The position numbers were made by a program, and so were the translations under genes. 64,000 nt of DNA. Origin: Azotimanducus sp965199815. GTDB taxonomy: Bacteria > Pseudomonadota > Gammaproteobacteria > Pseudomonadales > Azotimanducaceae. Under the pieces are notes generated by a model. The model saw only the letters and a program-made list of their open reading frames with translations. It was not told the origin of the DNA and ran no database searches. Where the stretch lies: assembly GCA_965199815.1 (NCBI GenBank), contig CBDATE010000018.1, positions 458,935 to 522,934 on the forward strand, written 5' to 3'. Shown one piece after another: positions 31,833-39,958 of the stretch (position 1 is its first letter; every line of letters begins with the position of its first letter).

Positions 31833-33240
31833 ATGAGTCTGGAGGGGGTCCGCCGCCCACTCGTGGACCGCCTTGATAAGGGAGACCGGGGCGACCGTGG
31901 CTGGTTCGTTATCACTCGCGTCCATGTCGCGGTTTCCTGGCTGAAGGGCATCGCCGAATATTTGGAGAGCCGGGGCGGCGGAGGTAGCATTCACCTCACT
32001 GGCCACGACTACCAGAGACTCGCGAGGATCATTGGAACGGAAGTTGACGATCCGGGCATACAACTGCGGCGTCATCACCTGTTGGTCATGGACAAGCCGT
32101 TACAGCTTTTGCAACGCATGAACGGCACGAGATGGGACGAGATCGTCCTTACAGATCGAGGGCGAAATCTTGCCTATACGGATGATCCGGCGGCAGTGCT
32201 CGAGCAAGCCCTGTCCGCCATCAGATTCGCAGTCGAGCCTTGGATACCACTCGACCGAGTTGGACAATATGAGGACTTCGACCTCCGGGTATATGAGGTC
32301 ACAAAAAAGGTTCTCCAGCGCTGCGACGGATATATCGACCGGAACGAGTTTGATTTCTTCGTCTCTCGTATACGACGCAGAGGCGAAGCGTCCAAGGCAG
32401 CCGCCGCGATCACGGCTTATCGCGCACTTACACCTGAGGAACAGGACATGCTTCATACCGAGGTCCGCGACCGGATACCAGAGCACAAGGCGTATTCGAA
32501 CTGGCGCGATGTCGGGTTACACACCTTCTCCTTGTTCTCGCTTGGCACCAGCATGGTACGTGAAGGAACGCGGCTCCTGCTGACCGCAAATTGGGTCGGG
32601 GCACATGCTGCTCCCGCCGCGCCTGCGACACCCGCGCCCCCGCCGCAACTTCGGATACCGGAGCCTCCCGAGGTCGAGGAATTGCTTTCGCCGCCCGCGA
32701 CGCGCGTGAGCAATGATGGTGCGGATGCGGAAAGCTTCGTCGCGAAGGTGCTCCGTTCACAGGGTTGGGAGGTCGTCTTCTACACTAGGTATGTTCTGAT
32801 CAAGTCCATCCGTGGACTTGATCAGACTCGCAAATCAGAAGTGCGCTTCTGATTTGCTCGCAGATTCAATGCCTTACGGCACTGAATCTGGCGGCACATC
32901 CATGTGCCGCACGGGAAACTCTGTTATTCAGAGTTTCCCTAATCGTCGCGGGTACGGTTTTGATCTCTGGGCACGGCGGCAAGATCGAGCGATGGTAGTC
33001 GAGGTGAAAAGTAGCATTGTCGTACTAGGCGCGGTAAGTCTGACACCGACGGAATACCGAGCAGCGCAGGAATACGGTGACAGTTACGTTCTGGCGCTCG
33101 TCGAGCACATGGACAGCGTCTCACCGCGCCTGTGCATGATCCGGAATCCCGTGGCAGCGCTCCAAATCGAGGAACGCATGTCGGCTAGCTACGTGATTGC
33201 CCGCGCCGAATGGCTACGGGTTGCCGACAGGGTCGCATAG
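31833..33240 (+). pseudogene. Restriction endonuclease-like gene split by the hairpin element
   Basis: The first part (31833 to 32787) encodes about 318 residues, ending in a helix with AESFVAKVLRSQGWEVVFYT. The second part resumes after the element at 32940 with NRRGYGFDLWARRQDRAMVVEVKSS and stops at 33240. Removing the 152-bp element with one TA joins TAC-ACT-AAT-CGT in frame (FYT-NRRGYGFD) and gives a 417-residue protein. The join rebuilds a PD-(D/E)xK-type nuclease core: Glu in the helix, Asp in GFD, and EVK. The insertion separates the helix from the catalytic Asp and shifts the frame, so the product should be inactive. The two-domain methyltransferase downstream is the likely partner. 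A proline/alanine-rich linker (about residues 262-285) separates N-terminal and nuclease domains. Confidence 0.85.
32789..32940 (-). mobile_element. 152-bp multi-hairpin element, copy 2 (inverted)
   Basis: Reverse-complement copy of 17454-17605, with three internal differences in 152 bases. All five hairpins are preserved; one difference lies between stems and two in loops or next to them, so pairing is kept. TA flanks the insertion (32786-32787 and 32940-32941). The element sequence is open in the frame of the downstream nuclease half, so an artificial reading frame from a GTG at 32812 runs out of the element into the nuclease C-terminal part. Confidence 0.92.
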
Positions 33241-33309
33241 TGCGGGACTTGCCCACGCCGCCCGCCCCCTCTCTTGGGCCGACTTCCTTGAGGGCCTATC
33301 GATCCATGG

Positions 33310-33338
33310 TACCAACTACCATACTATGATAGTTGGTA
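33310..33338. promoter_or_regulatory. 29-bp near-perfect palindrome before the methyltransferase (candidate operator)
   Basis: TACCAACTA-C-CATA-C-TATG-A-TAGTTGGTA: 13 of 14 arm positions pair around a central C. It ends 30 bases before the chosen methyltransferase start and has no T-run, so it fits an operator better than a terminator. Candidates are autoregulation by the methyltransferase or a C-protein-like regulator; no regulator gene is visible beside it. Confidence 0.6.
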
Positions 33339-33368
33339 TCACGACAGAGTGATCCGGATCGAGGAGCC

Positions 33369-36059
33369 ATGGTGCAATCGTACAAGAATGTCTATTTCAG
33401 GGACTGCCCGAAATCGGCATCGGGGCGATCCAGCTTGACTCTTGCCTTTGGCAAGAGAGACGAGAACATTTTCAACGCGGTACGCCATCTTTCCAGCGAC
33501 TCGCTCCGAAATGCCCTCGGTTACGAGAGCTTCGTAACCCTCCGGAAGCACGCTCAGGCCGAGGACAAAACTCTCAACGCATTCTGCCTCTCGATTCTCC
33601 GTGGTCATCTCGAGACCCACGGACAATCGGCCACTGCGTGGCTGCCGGGATTCGAGGCTCCCAACCCCATCGCCATCGATCCGATTCAGGCAACCTTCTA
33701 CGGTGGTCGTCACGAGCCGCTGCATGAATGGTACCCTTGGCTGGAGGGATACTCCCCTGCATTCGTCGAGTCGGTCATCGGCAGGTATTGCCCGAACGCG
33801 AGAAGCGTGTTCGACCCTTTTGGCGGCACGGGCACAACGGCGCTCACCGCGTGCCGTCTTGGCAAAAAGGCGTATTACGCCGAGATCAACCCGCTTCTCC
33901 AGTTCCTCACAGCATCGAAGGTCATCGCCCTGCGATTGCGTGACCGCAATCGCACTGAGCTGGTGGACGATCTCGTAGCGCTAGGCGAGACGCTTAACGA
34001 GCGGATCGATGCCACTCGGCAGGATCTTCGGTTGAAACAGACCTACGATGCAGTGTTTGGCGAGAGTAAATTTTTTGACGAAGATGTGTTCGCCGATGTA
34101 CTGCGCTGCCGCACATTGATCGACGACATCGGATATACCGCTCCGCAGTCAGCGCGTTTCTTGACCATCGCGGTTCTTCGTGCCCTGATCCCGGCATCTC
34201 GCCTGATTCGACGGGGCGATCTGAGGTTCAAGACCGAGCAGGAACTGGCGGGCGATCGCATTGAGTTGCGGAAGGAGATTCGCGCGGCACTTACCGTGAT
34301 GGCCCGCGACATTGAAGACCTTTCTCTGATCGACCACATACCGGTGCTGCTACTGGAGAACGCGAAAAACTTGAACCGAATTCCTGCTCTTTCCATCGAT
34401 ACAGTGATCACAAGCCCACCTTATCTCAATGGCACGAACTATTTCAGAAATACGAAGGTCGAACTGTGGTTTCTGCGCTACCTGAAGGAACGGGAAGACT
34501 TGTCCCGATTCCGCTTTGGTTCGATGACAGTGGGGATTAACGATGTGACTGTGGGCAAGCCTGTCGGCGAAATGCCGCCCGCTGCTGCACCGGTCGTGGA
34601 GGCCCTCGAAGCGGATGCCTACGATGTGCGAATACCTCGCATGGTCTTGTGCTTTGCCTCGGAGATGCACCTGATCCTCCACGCGTTGGCCGCGCATACT
34701 CGGAAGGATGGGACAATCGTCATCGATATTGGCGATTCCACGTACGCCGGTGTGCATGTTCCGACGGACCAATTCATTGTGCAGTCTCTGGACGCGGCCG
34801 GGTTCGGCCTCACCGATGAAATAACGCTGCGTCGGCGGTACTCGCGGAGCCAGGTAAAGCTGACACAGAAGTTGCTTGTATTCACTCCAAGGCCGGGGAA
34901 GCGTACGCACACCCACCGCAAAAGGAAGCAATCGACTGGTTGGTCTTCAGCTTGGTTGGATTTCAAGAAGTTCTTGCCGCATCAGCGGGGCGAGTACGCA
35001 AAGCGCAACTGGGGACATCCGCGCCATTCACTCTGCTCCTACCAAGGTAAAATGAAGCCCTCATTGGCATCGCATCTGGTCAAGACTTTCACGACACCCG
35101 GCGGCCGGTTGCTAGACCCGTTCTCGGGCGTTGGCACGGTCCCGTTTGAGGCCGCGCTCCATGGCGTTGAATGCTGGGGTTTCGACATATCGCCGCCCGC
35201 AGTGCACATCACGGCCGGAAAGATCGGAGAGTGCATCATTAGTGTATGTGAGGGAACCGTCAAGAGGCTGGAAGATTACCTGAAGACACAAGAGTTACAG
35301 GCAGAGGAACGCAAGTCTGCAGAGTCGATCCGATTCAACGGGGTTCTGGCCTCCTATTTTCACGAAACGACATTCGAAGAAATACTGCTAGCGCGTAGAT
35401 ATTTCCTCGACAATCCACCCGAAAACGCTTCGCAATCTTTGGTCTTTGCTTGTCTGCTCCACATCCTTCACGGCAATCGCCCCTATGCGCTCAGTCGCCG
35501 GTCGCATCCCATTACGCCGTTTGCACCAAGCGGTAATGCAGAATACCGTGCATTGATTCCAAGGCTTCGCGACAAGGTGGAACGTAGTCTGGCAACACCG
35601 ATACCGGATGACTTTGTTACTGGCTATTCGATTTTTCAAGACGCTACGGCATGGTGGCCGGCTGCTGTTGATGATTTGGACGCTGTAGTGACATCTCCGC
35701 CTTTCTTCGACAGCACACGGTTCCATCTCGGGAACTGGATACGCCTGTGGTTCTGCGGTTGGGAAGCGAATGACTTTCGGGAGCGGCCACTGGCGTTCGT
35801 TGATGAACGGCAAAAGCGTGGCTTTGAGGTTTACTATCCCATCCTGCGCCAGTGTCGAGAAAGACTGAAATCGGATGGTGTGGCTGTCTTTCATCTAGGA
35901 GCTAGCAAGAAGTGCGATATGGCGAAAGAGTTGGCCCGAATCGCCAAAACCTGGTTCCGGGTGGCTGACACTTACACAGAATGCGTCGCCCACTGCGAAA
36001 GCCACGGTATTCGCGATAAGGGGACCGTCGTGGGTCATCAGTATCTGGTGTTGCAATAG
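33369..36059 (+). CDS. Double-domain DNA methyltransferase (N4-cytosine / N6-adenine type) of a restriction-modification system
   Basis: About 896 residues from the ATG at 33369 (GAGGAG just upstream); a TTG at 33333 lies inside the palindrome and is less likely. Two complete catalytic sets are visible. Half 1: SVFDPFGGTGTTALTAC (SAM motif I, about nt 33808) and DTVITSPPYLNGTNYF (motif IV, about 34400). Half 2: LLDPFSGVGTVPFEAALHG (about 35110) and LDAVVTSPPFFDSTRF (about 35680). SPPY/SPPF is the amino-methylase catalytic motif. Two active domains could modify the two strands of an asymmetric site, as in some type IIS systems (inference). It follows the split nuclease gene by 128 bases. The second half is visibly richer in A+T than the core genes around it. 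Confidence 0.88.
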   Translation: MVQSYKNVYFRDCPKSASGRSSLTLAFGKRDENIFNAVRHLSSDSLRNALGYESFVTLRKHAQAEDKTLNAFCLSILRGHLETHGQSATAWLPGFEAPNPIAIDPIQATFYGGRHEPLHEWYPWLEGYSPAFVESVIGRYCPNARSVFDPFGGTGTTALTACRLGKKAYYAEINPLLQFLTASKVIALRLRDRNRTELVDDLVALGETLNERIDATRQDLRLKQTYDAVFGESKFFDEDVFADVLRCRTLIDDIGYTAPQSARFLTIAVLRALIPASRLIRRGDLRFKTEQELAGDRIELRKEIRAALTVMARDIEDLSLIDHIPVLLLENAKNLNRIPALSIDTVITSPPYLNGTNYFRNTKVELWFLRYLKEREDLSRFRFGSMTVGINDVTVGKPVGEMPPAAAPVVEALEADAYDVRIPRMVLCFASEMHLILHALAAHTRKDGTIVIDIGDSTYAGVHVPTDQFIVQSLDAAGFGLTDEITLRRRYSRSQVKLTQKLLVFTPRPGKRTHTHRKRKQSTGWSSAWLDFKKFLPHQRGEYAKRNWGHPRHSLCSYQGKMKPSLASHLVKTFTTPGGRLLDPFSGVGTVPFEAALHGVECWGFDISPPAVHITAGKIGECIISVCEGTVKRLEDYLKTQELQAEERKSAESIRFNGVLASYFHETTFEEILLARRYFLDNPPENASQSLVFACLLHILHGNRPYALSRRSHPITPFAPSGNAEYRALIPRLRDKVERSLATPIPDDFVTGYSIFQDATAWWPAAVDDLDAVVTSPPFFDSTRFHLGNWIRLWFCGWEANDFRERPLAFVDERQKRGFEVYYPILRQCRERLKSDGVAVFHLGASKKCDMAKELARIAKTWFRVADTYTECVAHCESHGIRDKGTVVGHQYLVLQ

Positions 36060-36149
36060 CTGAGTCCATAGCTACGGAGTTCGCCGACCAACTTGAAGAT
36101 GAGGATGTCTGAAAGGATGATGTCGCGAGTCGCTTTAATGCCAACATGT

Positions 36150-36347
36150 CCCGACAGTTCGGGCAGCACACCCGGTGGCGCACTTGCAGGAGCAAAAAGC
36201 CACGATGTGGCGCAGTCACATCGTCCCGAGGGGCTGGCACCGCCTCACAGGTCGCTGTTGAGCCTCCCACAGTCAAGCGCGTCACACCACCCTGAATTGT
36301 CAAGCGCGTCACACCACCCTGAATTGTCAGATACGTGAACGAGTACA
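36150..36347. repeat. Long direct repeat right of the restriction-modification pair
   Basis: Right-hand partner of 31491-31657. This copy contains an extra tandem duplication of about 27 bases (CAAGCGCGTCACACCACCCT...GAATTGT appears twice, near 36273 and 36300). The gene-free stretch 36060-36428 consists of this repeat and the leader of tRNA-Ser. Confidence 0.9.
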
Positions 36348-36398
36348 CAAACATCCCGGATGAGCCTGTGCAGCGGTAAAATGACCTCCCGCTATCCA

Positions 36399-36464
36399 TG
36401 CTGCTTCAAGTATCATTCGCCGACAATCGGAGAGGTGGCCGAGCGGCTGAAGGCGCTCCCCTGC
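36399..36464 (+). repeat. Direct repeat covering leader and 5' half of tRNA-Ser (right copy)
   Basis: Matches 29676-29741 with three mismatches. The intact tRNA is on this side, so the copy at 29676 is the relic. Together they frame about 6.7 kb of accessory DNA. Confidence 0.92.
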
Positions 36465-36519
36465 TAAGGGAGTATGGGCTAATACCCCATCGAGGGTTCG
36501 AATCCCTCCCTCTCCGCCA
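36429..36519 (+). tRNA. tRNA-Ser (anticodon GCU)
   Basis: 91 bases including an encoded CCA. The acceptor stem GGAGAGG pairs with CCTCTCC; D arm GCCGAGCGGCTGAAGGC; anticodon stem CTCCC/GGGAG with loop CTGCTAA (anticodon GCT); a long class II variable arm (TATGGGCTAATACCCCA) and T arm CGAGGGTTCGAATCCCTC. This is the serine tRNA that normally follows csrA. The FAH gene on the other strand ends two bases downstream. Confidence 0.98.
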
Positions 36520-36521
36520 TG

Positions 36522-37406
36522 TCACCGCAAACGTTCCGGCACTATATCCGCGTTGGCGTGGTCGGCTCCCCGTACACACCGGTTGACCAGCGTCCCGAGA
36601 CCCCTGATGCTCGTGCGGATGATGTCACCGTCCTTCAGGAATCGCTTGTCAACAACGCCTACGCCACCCGGCGTACCGGTGAATATCACATCGCCGGTCT
36701 GCAGGGTGCAGACCTCCGAAAGATGGCTGATCAGGGTCGGCACATCAAAGATCAGATTCTCCGTGTTGTCGCTTTGTCGCCGCTCGTCATTCACCATGCA
36801 CTCGATCTCGATGCTATCGGGGTTCTCCAGTGAATCCGCTGATACGAGTACTGGACCCATGGGTCCAAAGGTGTCGAAGGACTTGCCGAGGTTGAATTGC
36901 GGCGCGGCACCTCTGTATTGCGTACCCCGATCCGAGATATCCTGACCTGTGCACAGGCCGGCGACATGGCTCCAGGCATCCTTGACGGAGATGTCCTTGC
37001 CCCCAGGCCCGATCACCACCACGAGTTCGGCCTCGAAATCCACATAGTTGCTGCGCATGACCACATCATCGCGTGTGCCCACGATGCACGAGGGATACTT
37101 GGTGAAGACAACCGGTGTTTGCGGCAGCGTCATGCCCGTCTCCAGCGCATGACTGCGATAATTGAGACCTATGGCGAACACCTTCGCGGGGCGCGGCACC
37201 GGCGGTCCCGGGTTGACGGCATCCAGACGACCGGTAGCCGGTTGATCGGCAAGCTGCGCTGACAGTGTGGAAAGCTGATCAACTGCGGTCAGCGCGGCCA
37301 TGGGATCAGAACCCAGAGCGCCCTTCGACAGCGCCTCGAGATCGTGGTAATGGTCGCCAGCGACGAGCGCGGCGCGCCCTTCGATATTCGCGAGTGTGTA
37401 CGCCAT
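36522..37406 (-). CDS. Fumarylacetoacetate hydrolase family protein
   Basis: About 294 residues from ATG 37406 (GAGGGAAATTC spacing upstream); an upstream in-frame extension to 37454 lacks conservation. The FAH C-terminal domain is evident: KVFAIGLNYRSHALETG, FEAELVVVIGPGG (metal-binding Glu pair), GQDISDRGTQ (metal Asp region), SFDTFGPMGPVLV and LQTGDVIFTGTPGGVG. Such enzymes cleave C-C bonds in acylpyruvates or related diketo acids, or decarboxylate oxaloacetate. The exact substrate is not readable. It stands alone, convergent with the tRNA-Ser gene. Confidence 0.9.
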   Translation of the reverse strand: MAYTLANIEGRAALVAGDHYHDLEALSKGALGSDPMAALTAVDQLSTLSAQLADQPATGRLDAVNPGPPVPRPAKVFAIGLNYRSHALETGMTLPQTPVVFTKYPSCIVGTRDDVVMRSNYVDFEAELVVVIGPGGKDISVKDAWSHVAGLCTGQDISDRGTQYRGAAPQFNLGKSFDTFGPMGPVLVSADSLENPDSIEIECMVNDERRQSDNTENLIFDVPTLISHLSEVCTLQTGDVIFTGTPGGVGVVDKRFLKDGDIIRTSIRGLGTLVNRCVRGADHANADIVPERLR

Positions 37407-37541
37407 GAATTTCCCTCGGGCGGGTCGGCCCATCAAGTTCGAGTAGGCGCGCAATTCTACGCGAGTCGATCAGACTCACCGAAAACCTCGTGCACAGGAC
37501 GGGTACCATGGGACACACGAATCGCATCAATACATGAACTG

Positions 37542-37829
37542 ATGAACAGGGTTGGAAACACGGATACACAGGCACCTGCAACGCCGGTGTCCGAGGCGCA
37601 TCGGCGTGCCTGTTTGCGCAGCCGCAGAGGTTTGCTTGAACTTGATCTCCTGCTGTTGCCGTTCGCGCAGGCTGAGTACGCAGTCATGAACGAGCAGGAG
37701 CAGCGCGCCTATGATCGCCTGCTGCTCGAAGATGATGTGGTGCTCATCGATTGGCTCAAGGGCATATCGGTGGGTGACGACTCCGAGGCCCAGGCAGTCA
37801 TTGATCGCATTCGTTCCTGGCATGCCTGA
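37542..37829 (+). CDS. sdhE: FAD assembly factor SdhE (YgfY)
   Basis: Small factor that helps attach FAD to succinate dehydrogenase. 95 residues from ATG 37542, with the diagnostic RRGLLELDLLLLPFA motif (RGxxE) at about residues 33-47 and the helical EQEQRAYDRLLLEDDVVLIDWL that follows. The N-terminal 20 or so residues (NTDTQAPATPVSEAH) are probably disordered; a later start is possible. It is followed by ygfX, the same pair as in E. coli (cptB-cptA). Confidence 0.92.
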   Translation: MNRVGNTDTQAPATPVSEAHRRACLRSRRGLLELDLLLLPFAQAEYAVMNEQEQRAYDRLLLEDDVVLIDWLKGISVGDDSEAQAVIDRIRSWHA

Positions 37830-37895
37830 TCGGTACGGATCAATTCCCACTGTGCATAGCTCCCGCGACATTGGGTACTTCGCACTTCGCAAGTC

Positions 37896-38291
37896 ATGAA
37901 CGCGCTCACCTTTCGCTGCGACCCGGCTGCTCAGGTGAAGCGGCGCGCCCTCCTGCTGTTCGGCCTTTCCTGTTTCCTGTGGTCCGTGGTCAGCTACTAT
38001 CTGCCGTGGGCACTCGTTGGGTTCGTGCTCATCGCCTGGTACTTCTCCGGAATCCGTCACATCGGCAAGAGTCGATGGATCGAAATGACCCTCTCTGACC
38101 ACCTCGTTCAAGTGCGCAGGCTTGATGCAGATCATGACTGGGTTCGCCTCGAGCGCAGACCGCGCATCTGGGGTGTCTGGGTGGTCGCCCGAGTGCCTGA
38201 ACACATCATGCCCTTCGGCATGCTCTGGCTGAGTGAGCCGCTGCTCGGGCGCAGGCTGTTTCGTCAGGTACGCAGGTTGTGCAAGCAGTAA
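37896..38291 (+). CDS. ygfX: YgfX-like inner-membrane protein
   Basis: 131 residues with two adjacent membrane segments near the N-terminus (residues about 16-50: ALLLFGLSCFLWSVVSYY and ALVGFVLIAWYF) and a basic cytoplasmic C-terminal domain (GKSRWIEMTLSDHLVQVRRL). Size, topology and position directly after sdhE fit YgfX/CptA. In E. coli it interacts with cytoskeletal proteins as part of a proposed toxin-antitoxin-like pair; that role is disputed. It is convergent with nadB. Confidence 0.75.
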   Translation: MNALTFRCDPAAQVKRRALLLFGLSCFLWSVVSYYLPWALVGFVLIAWYFSGIRHIGKSRWIEMTLSDHLVQVRRLDADHDWVRLERRPRIWGVWVVARVPEHIMPFGMLWLSEPLLGRRLFRQVRRLCKQ

Positions 38292-38321
38292 GTCCGGGTC
38301 AAGGATGTGCCGACCACGCTT

Positions 38322-39920
38322 TCATTGCGGCGCAAGAATAGTGTCCTCGCCGCGCGCCAGAGTGTTCGGATAGCTCAGTGTGTAGTGCAGGCCGCGGCTC
38401 TCCCGGCGCGCCAGCGCCGAATCTATGATGAGTTCTGCCACCTGCGCCAGGTTGCGCAATTCGATGAGGTCGGCATCCACCCGGTAGTTGCTGTAAAACT
38501 CGTGAATCTCGCGCAGCAAGAGCTCGATTCTGTGCTTGGCTCGCATCAGCCTCGGCGTGGTGCGAACTATGCCGACATAATCCCACATGAAGCGGCGCAG
38601 CTCGCCCCAGTTGTGCGAGACGACAATCTTTTCATCGGCATCAATCACCTGACTCTCATCCCAGGCCGGTGCCTCGGGCAGGTTGGCAGTCCGCGGCGCA
38701 TCACTCGCTATGTGCTCGGCCGCCGCGCGCGCGAACACCAGGCATTCGAGCAGGCTGTTGCTGGCCAGCCGATTGGCACCGTGCAATCCCGTCGCGGCCA
38801 CCTCGCCAATGGCGTAGAGCCCGGGCAGGTCGGTCTGACCATGCACATCCGTGAGTATGCCTCCACAGGTGTAGTGCGCTGCCGGCACCACGGGAATGGG
38901 CTCATTCAGGATATTTATGCCGAAAGCATTGCAGCGCGCCTGGATGTTCGGGAAGCGCTCGGCAATGAAGCTCGGTTGCATGTGCGTGACATCAAGAGCG
39001 ACGCTGTCGATTCCGAGTCGCTTCATCTCGTGGTCGATGGCGCGCGCCACCACATCGCGCGGGGCAAGATCGGCAGATTCATGGAAGCGCGACATGAAGG
39101 CTTCGCCGCCTGGCAACCTCAGAATACCGCCTTCTCCTCGCAAGGCTTCTGAAATCAGAGACGACTTGGCGTGTGGGTGAAACAGACAGGTGGGGTGAAA
39201 TTGATTGAACTCCAGATTGGCAACTCGACATCCCGCCCGCCAGGCCATGGCAATCCCGTCGCCTGTGGCAGTGTCCGGGTTCGAGGTGTAGAGATACACC
39301 TTGCTGGCACCGCCCGTCGCCAGTACCACGACGGGGGCCTGGTGGGTTTCTGTGTCGCCGGACTCGCGGTTCAGCACATAGGCACCGATGCAGGTAGTCG
39401 CCCGCCGGGGAGTACGCGAGGAGACGATGAGATCGATTGCCACGCGGCTTTCAAGCACTTGAATCCGGGGGTGCGCGAGTGCCCGTTCCATGAGGGTTGA
39501 GGCTATGGCGGCACCGGTCGAGTCGGCAACGTGAAACACTCGCCGCGCACTGTGACCGCCCTCGCGCGTAAGGTGGTATTCGCGTCCGCTGCCGGGTTCA
39601 TCGGGCTTTTCGCGCACATCGAACCGCACCCCCCAGTCGATCAGTTGCCGGATGGCCCAGCTGCCCTGCCTGACCGTATGGCGCACCACTGGCTCGTGAC
39701 ACAGCCCGGCACCCGCTACAAGTGTGTCCTGGATGTGTTGCTCATCGGTATCGCCTTCGAGTGAGACTGCGGCGATACCGCCCTGCGCCCAGGGTGTGGA
39801 ACCGCTTCGAATATCAACTTTCGACAGCACCGTCACGCGGTGCGTTTCAGCGAGCAGGAGGGCGCTGGTCAGGCCGGCTGCGCCGCTGCCAATTACCAGC
39901 ACCTCGGAAGCGATACGCAA
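38322..39920 (-). CDS. nadB: L-aspartate oxidase
   Basis: Flavoenzyme that oxidises L-aspartate to iminoaspartate, first step of de novo NAD synthesis. 532 residues, usual length. FAD-binding motif VIGSGAAGLTSALLLAE at the N-terminus, STPWAQGGIAAV, REGGHSARRVFHVADSTG, the active-site segment NLEFNQFHPTCLF, HYTCGGILTD and GLYAIGEVAATGLHGANRLASNSLLECLVF, which are all characteristic and separate it from the succinate dehydrogenase subunit. The neighbourhood sdhE-ygfX-nadB is common in gammaproteobacteria. rpoE, often adjacent, is not here. Confidence 0.97.
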   Translation of the reverse strand: MRIASEVLVIGSGAAGLTSALLLAETHRVTVLSKVDIRSGSTPWAQGGIAAVSLEGDTDEQHIQDTLVAGAGLCHEPVVRHTVRQGSWAIRQLIDWGVRFDVREKPDEPGSGREYHLTREGGHSARRVFHVADSTGAAIASTLMERALAHPRIQVLESRVAIDLIVSSRTPRRATTCIGAYVLNRESGDTETHQAPVVVLATGGASKVYLYTSNPDTATGDGIAMAWRAGCRVANLEFNQFHPTCLFHPHAKSSLISEALRGEGGILRLPGGEAFMSRFHESADLAPRDVVARAIDHEMKRLGIDSVALDVTHMQPSFIAERFPNIQARCNAFGINILNEPIPVVPAAHYTCGGILTDVHGQTDLPGLYAIGEVAATGLHGANRLASNSLLECLVFARAAAEHIASDAPRTANLPEAPAWDESQVIDADEKIVVSHNWGELRRFMWDYVGIVRTTPRLMRAKHRIELLLREIHEFYSNYRVDADLIELRNLAQVAELIIDSALARRESRGLHYTLSYPNTLARGEDTILAPQ

Positions 39921-39958
39921 GGTTTCGATGTCCTGTCACTGCGTCTCGGGCGGGGGGC

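Noticed and set aside
33310..33338. Rho-independent terminator for the nuclease gene
   Set aside because: No run of T follows the stem and the stem is AT-rich; an operator is more likely.
33333..33368. TTG start of the methyltransferase inside the palindrome
   Set aside because: The ATG at 33369 has GAGGAG upstream and leaves the palindrome in the leader, which is more economical.
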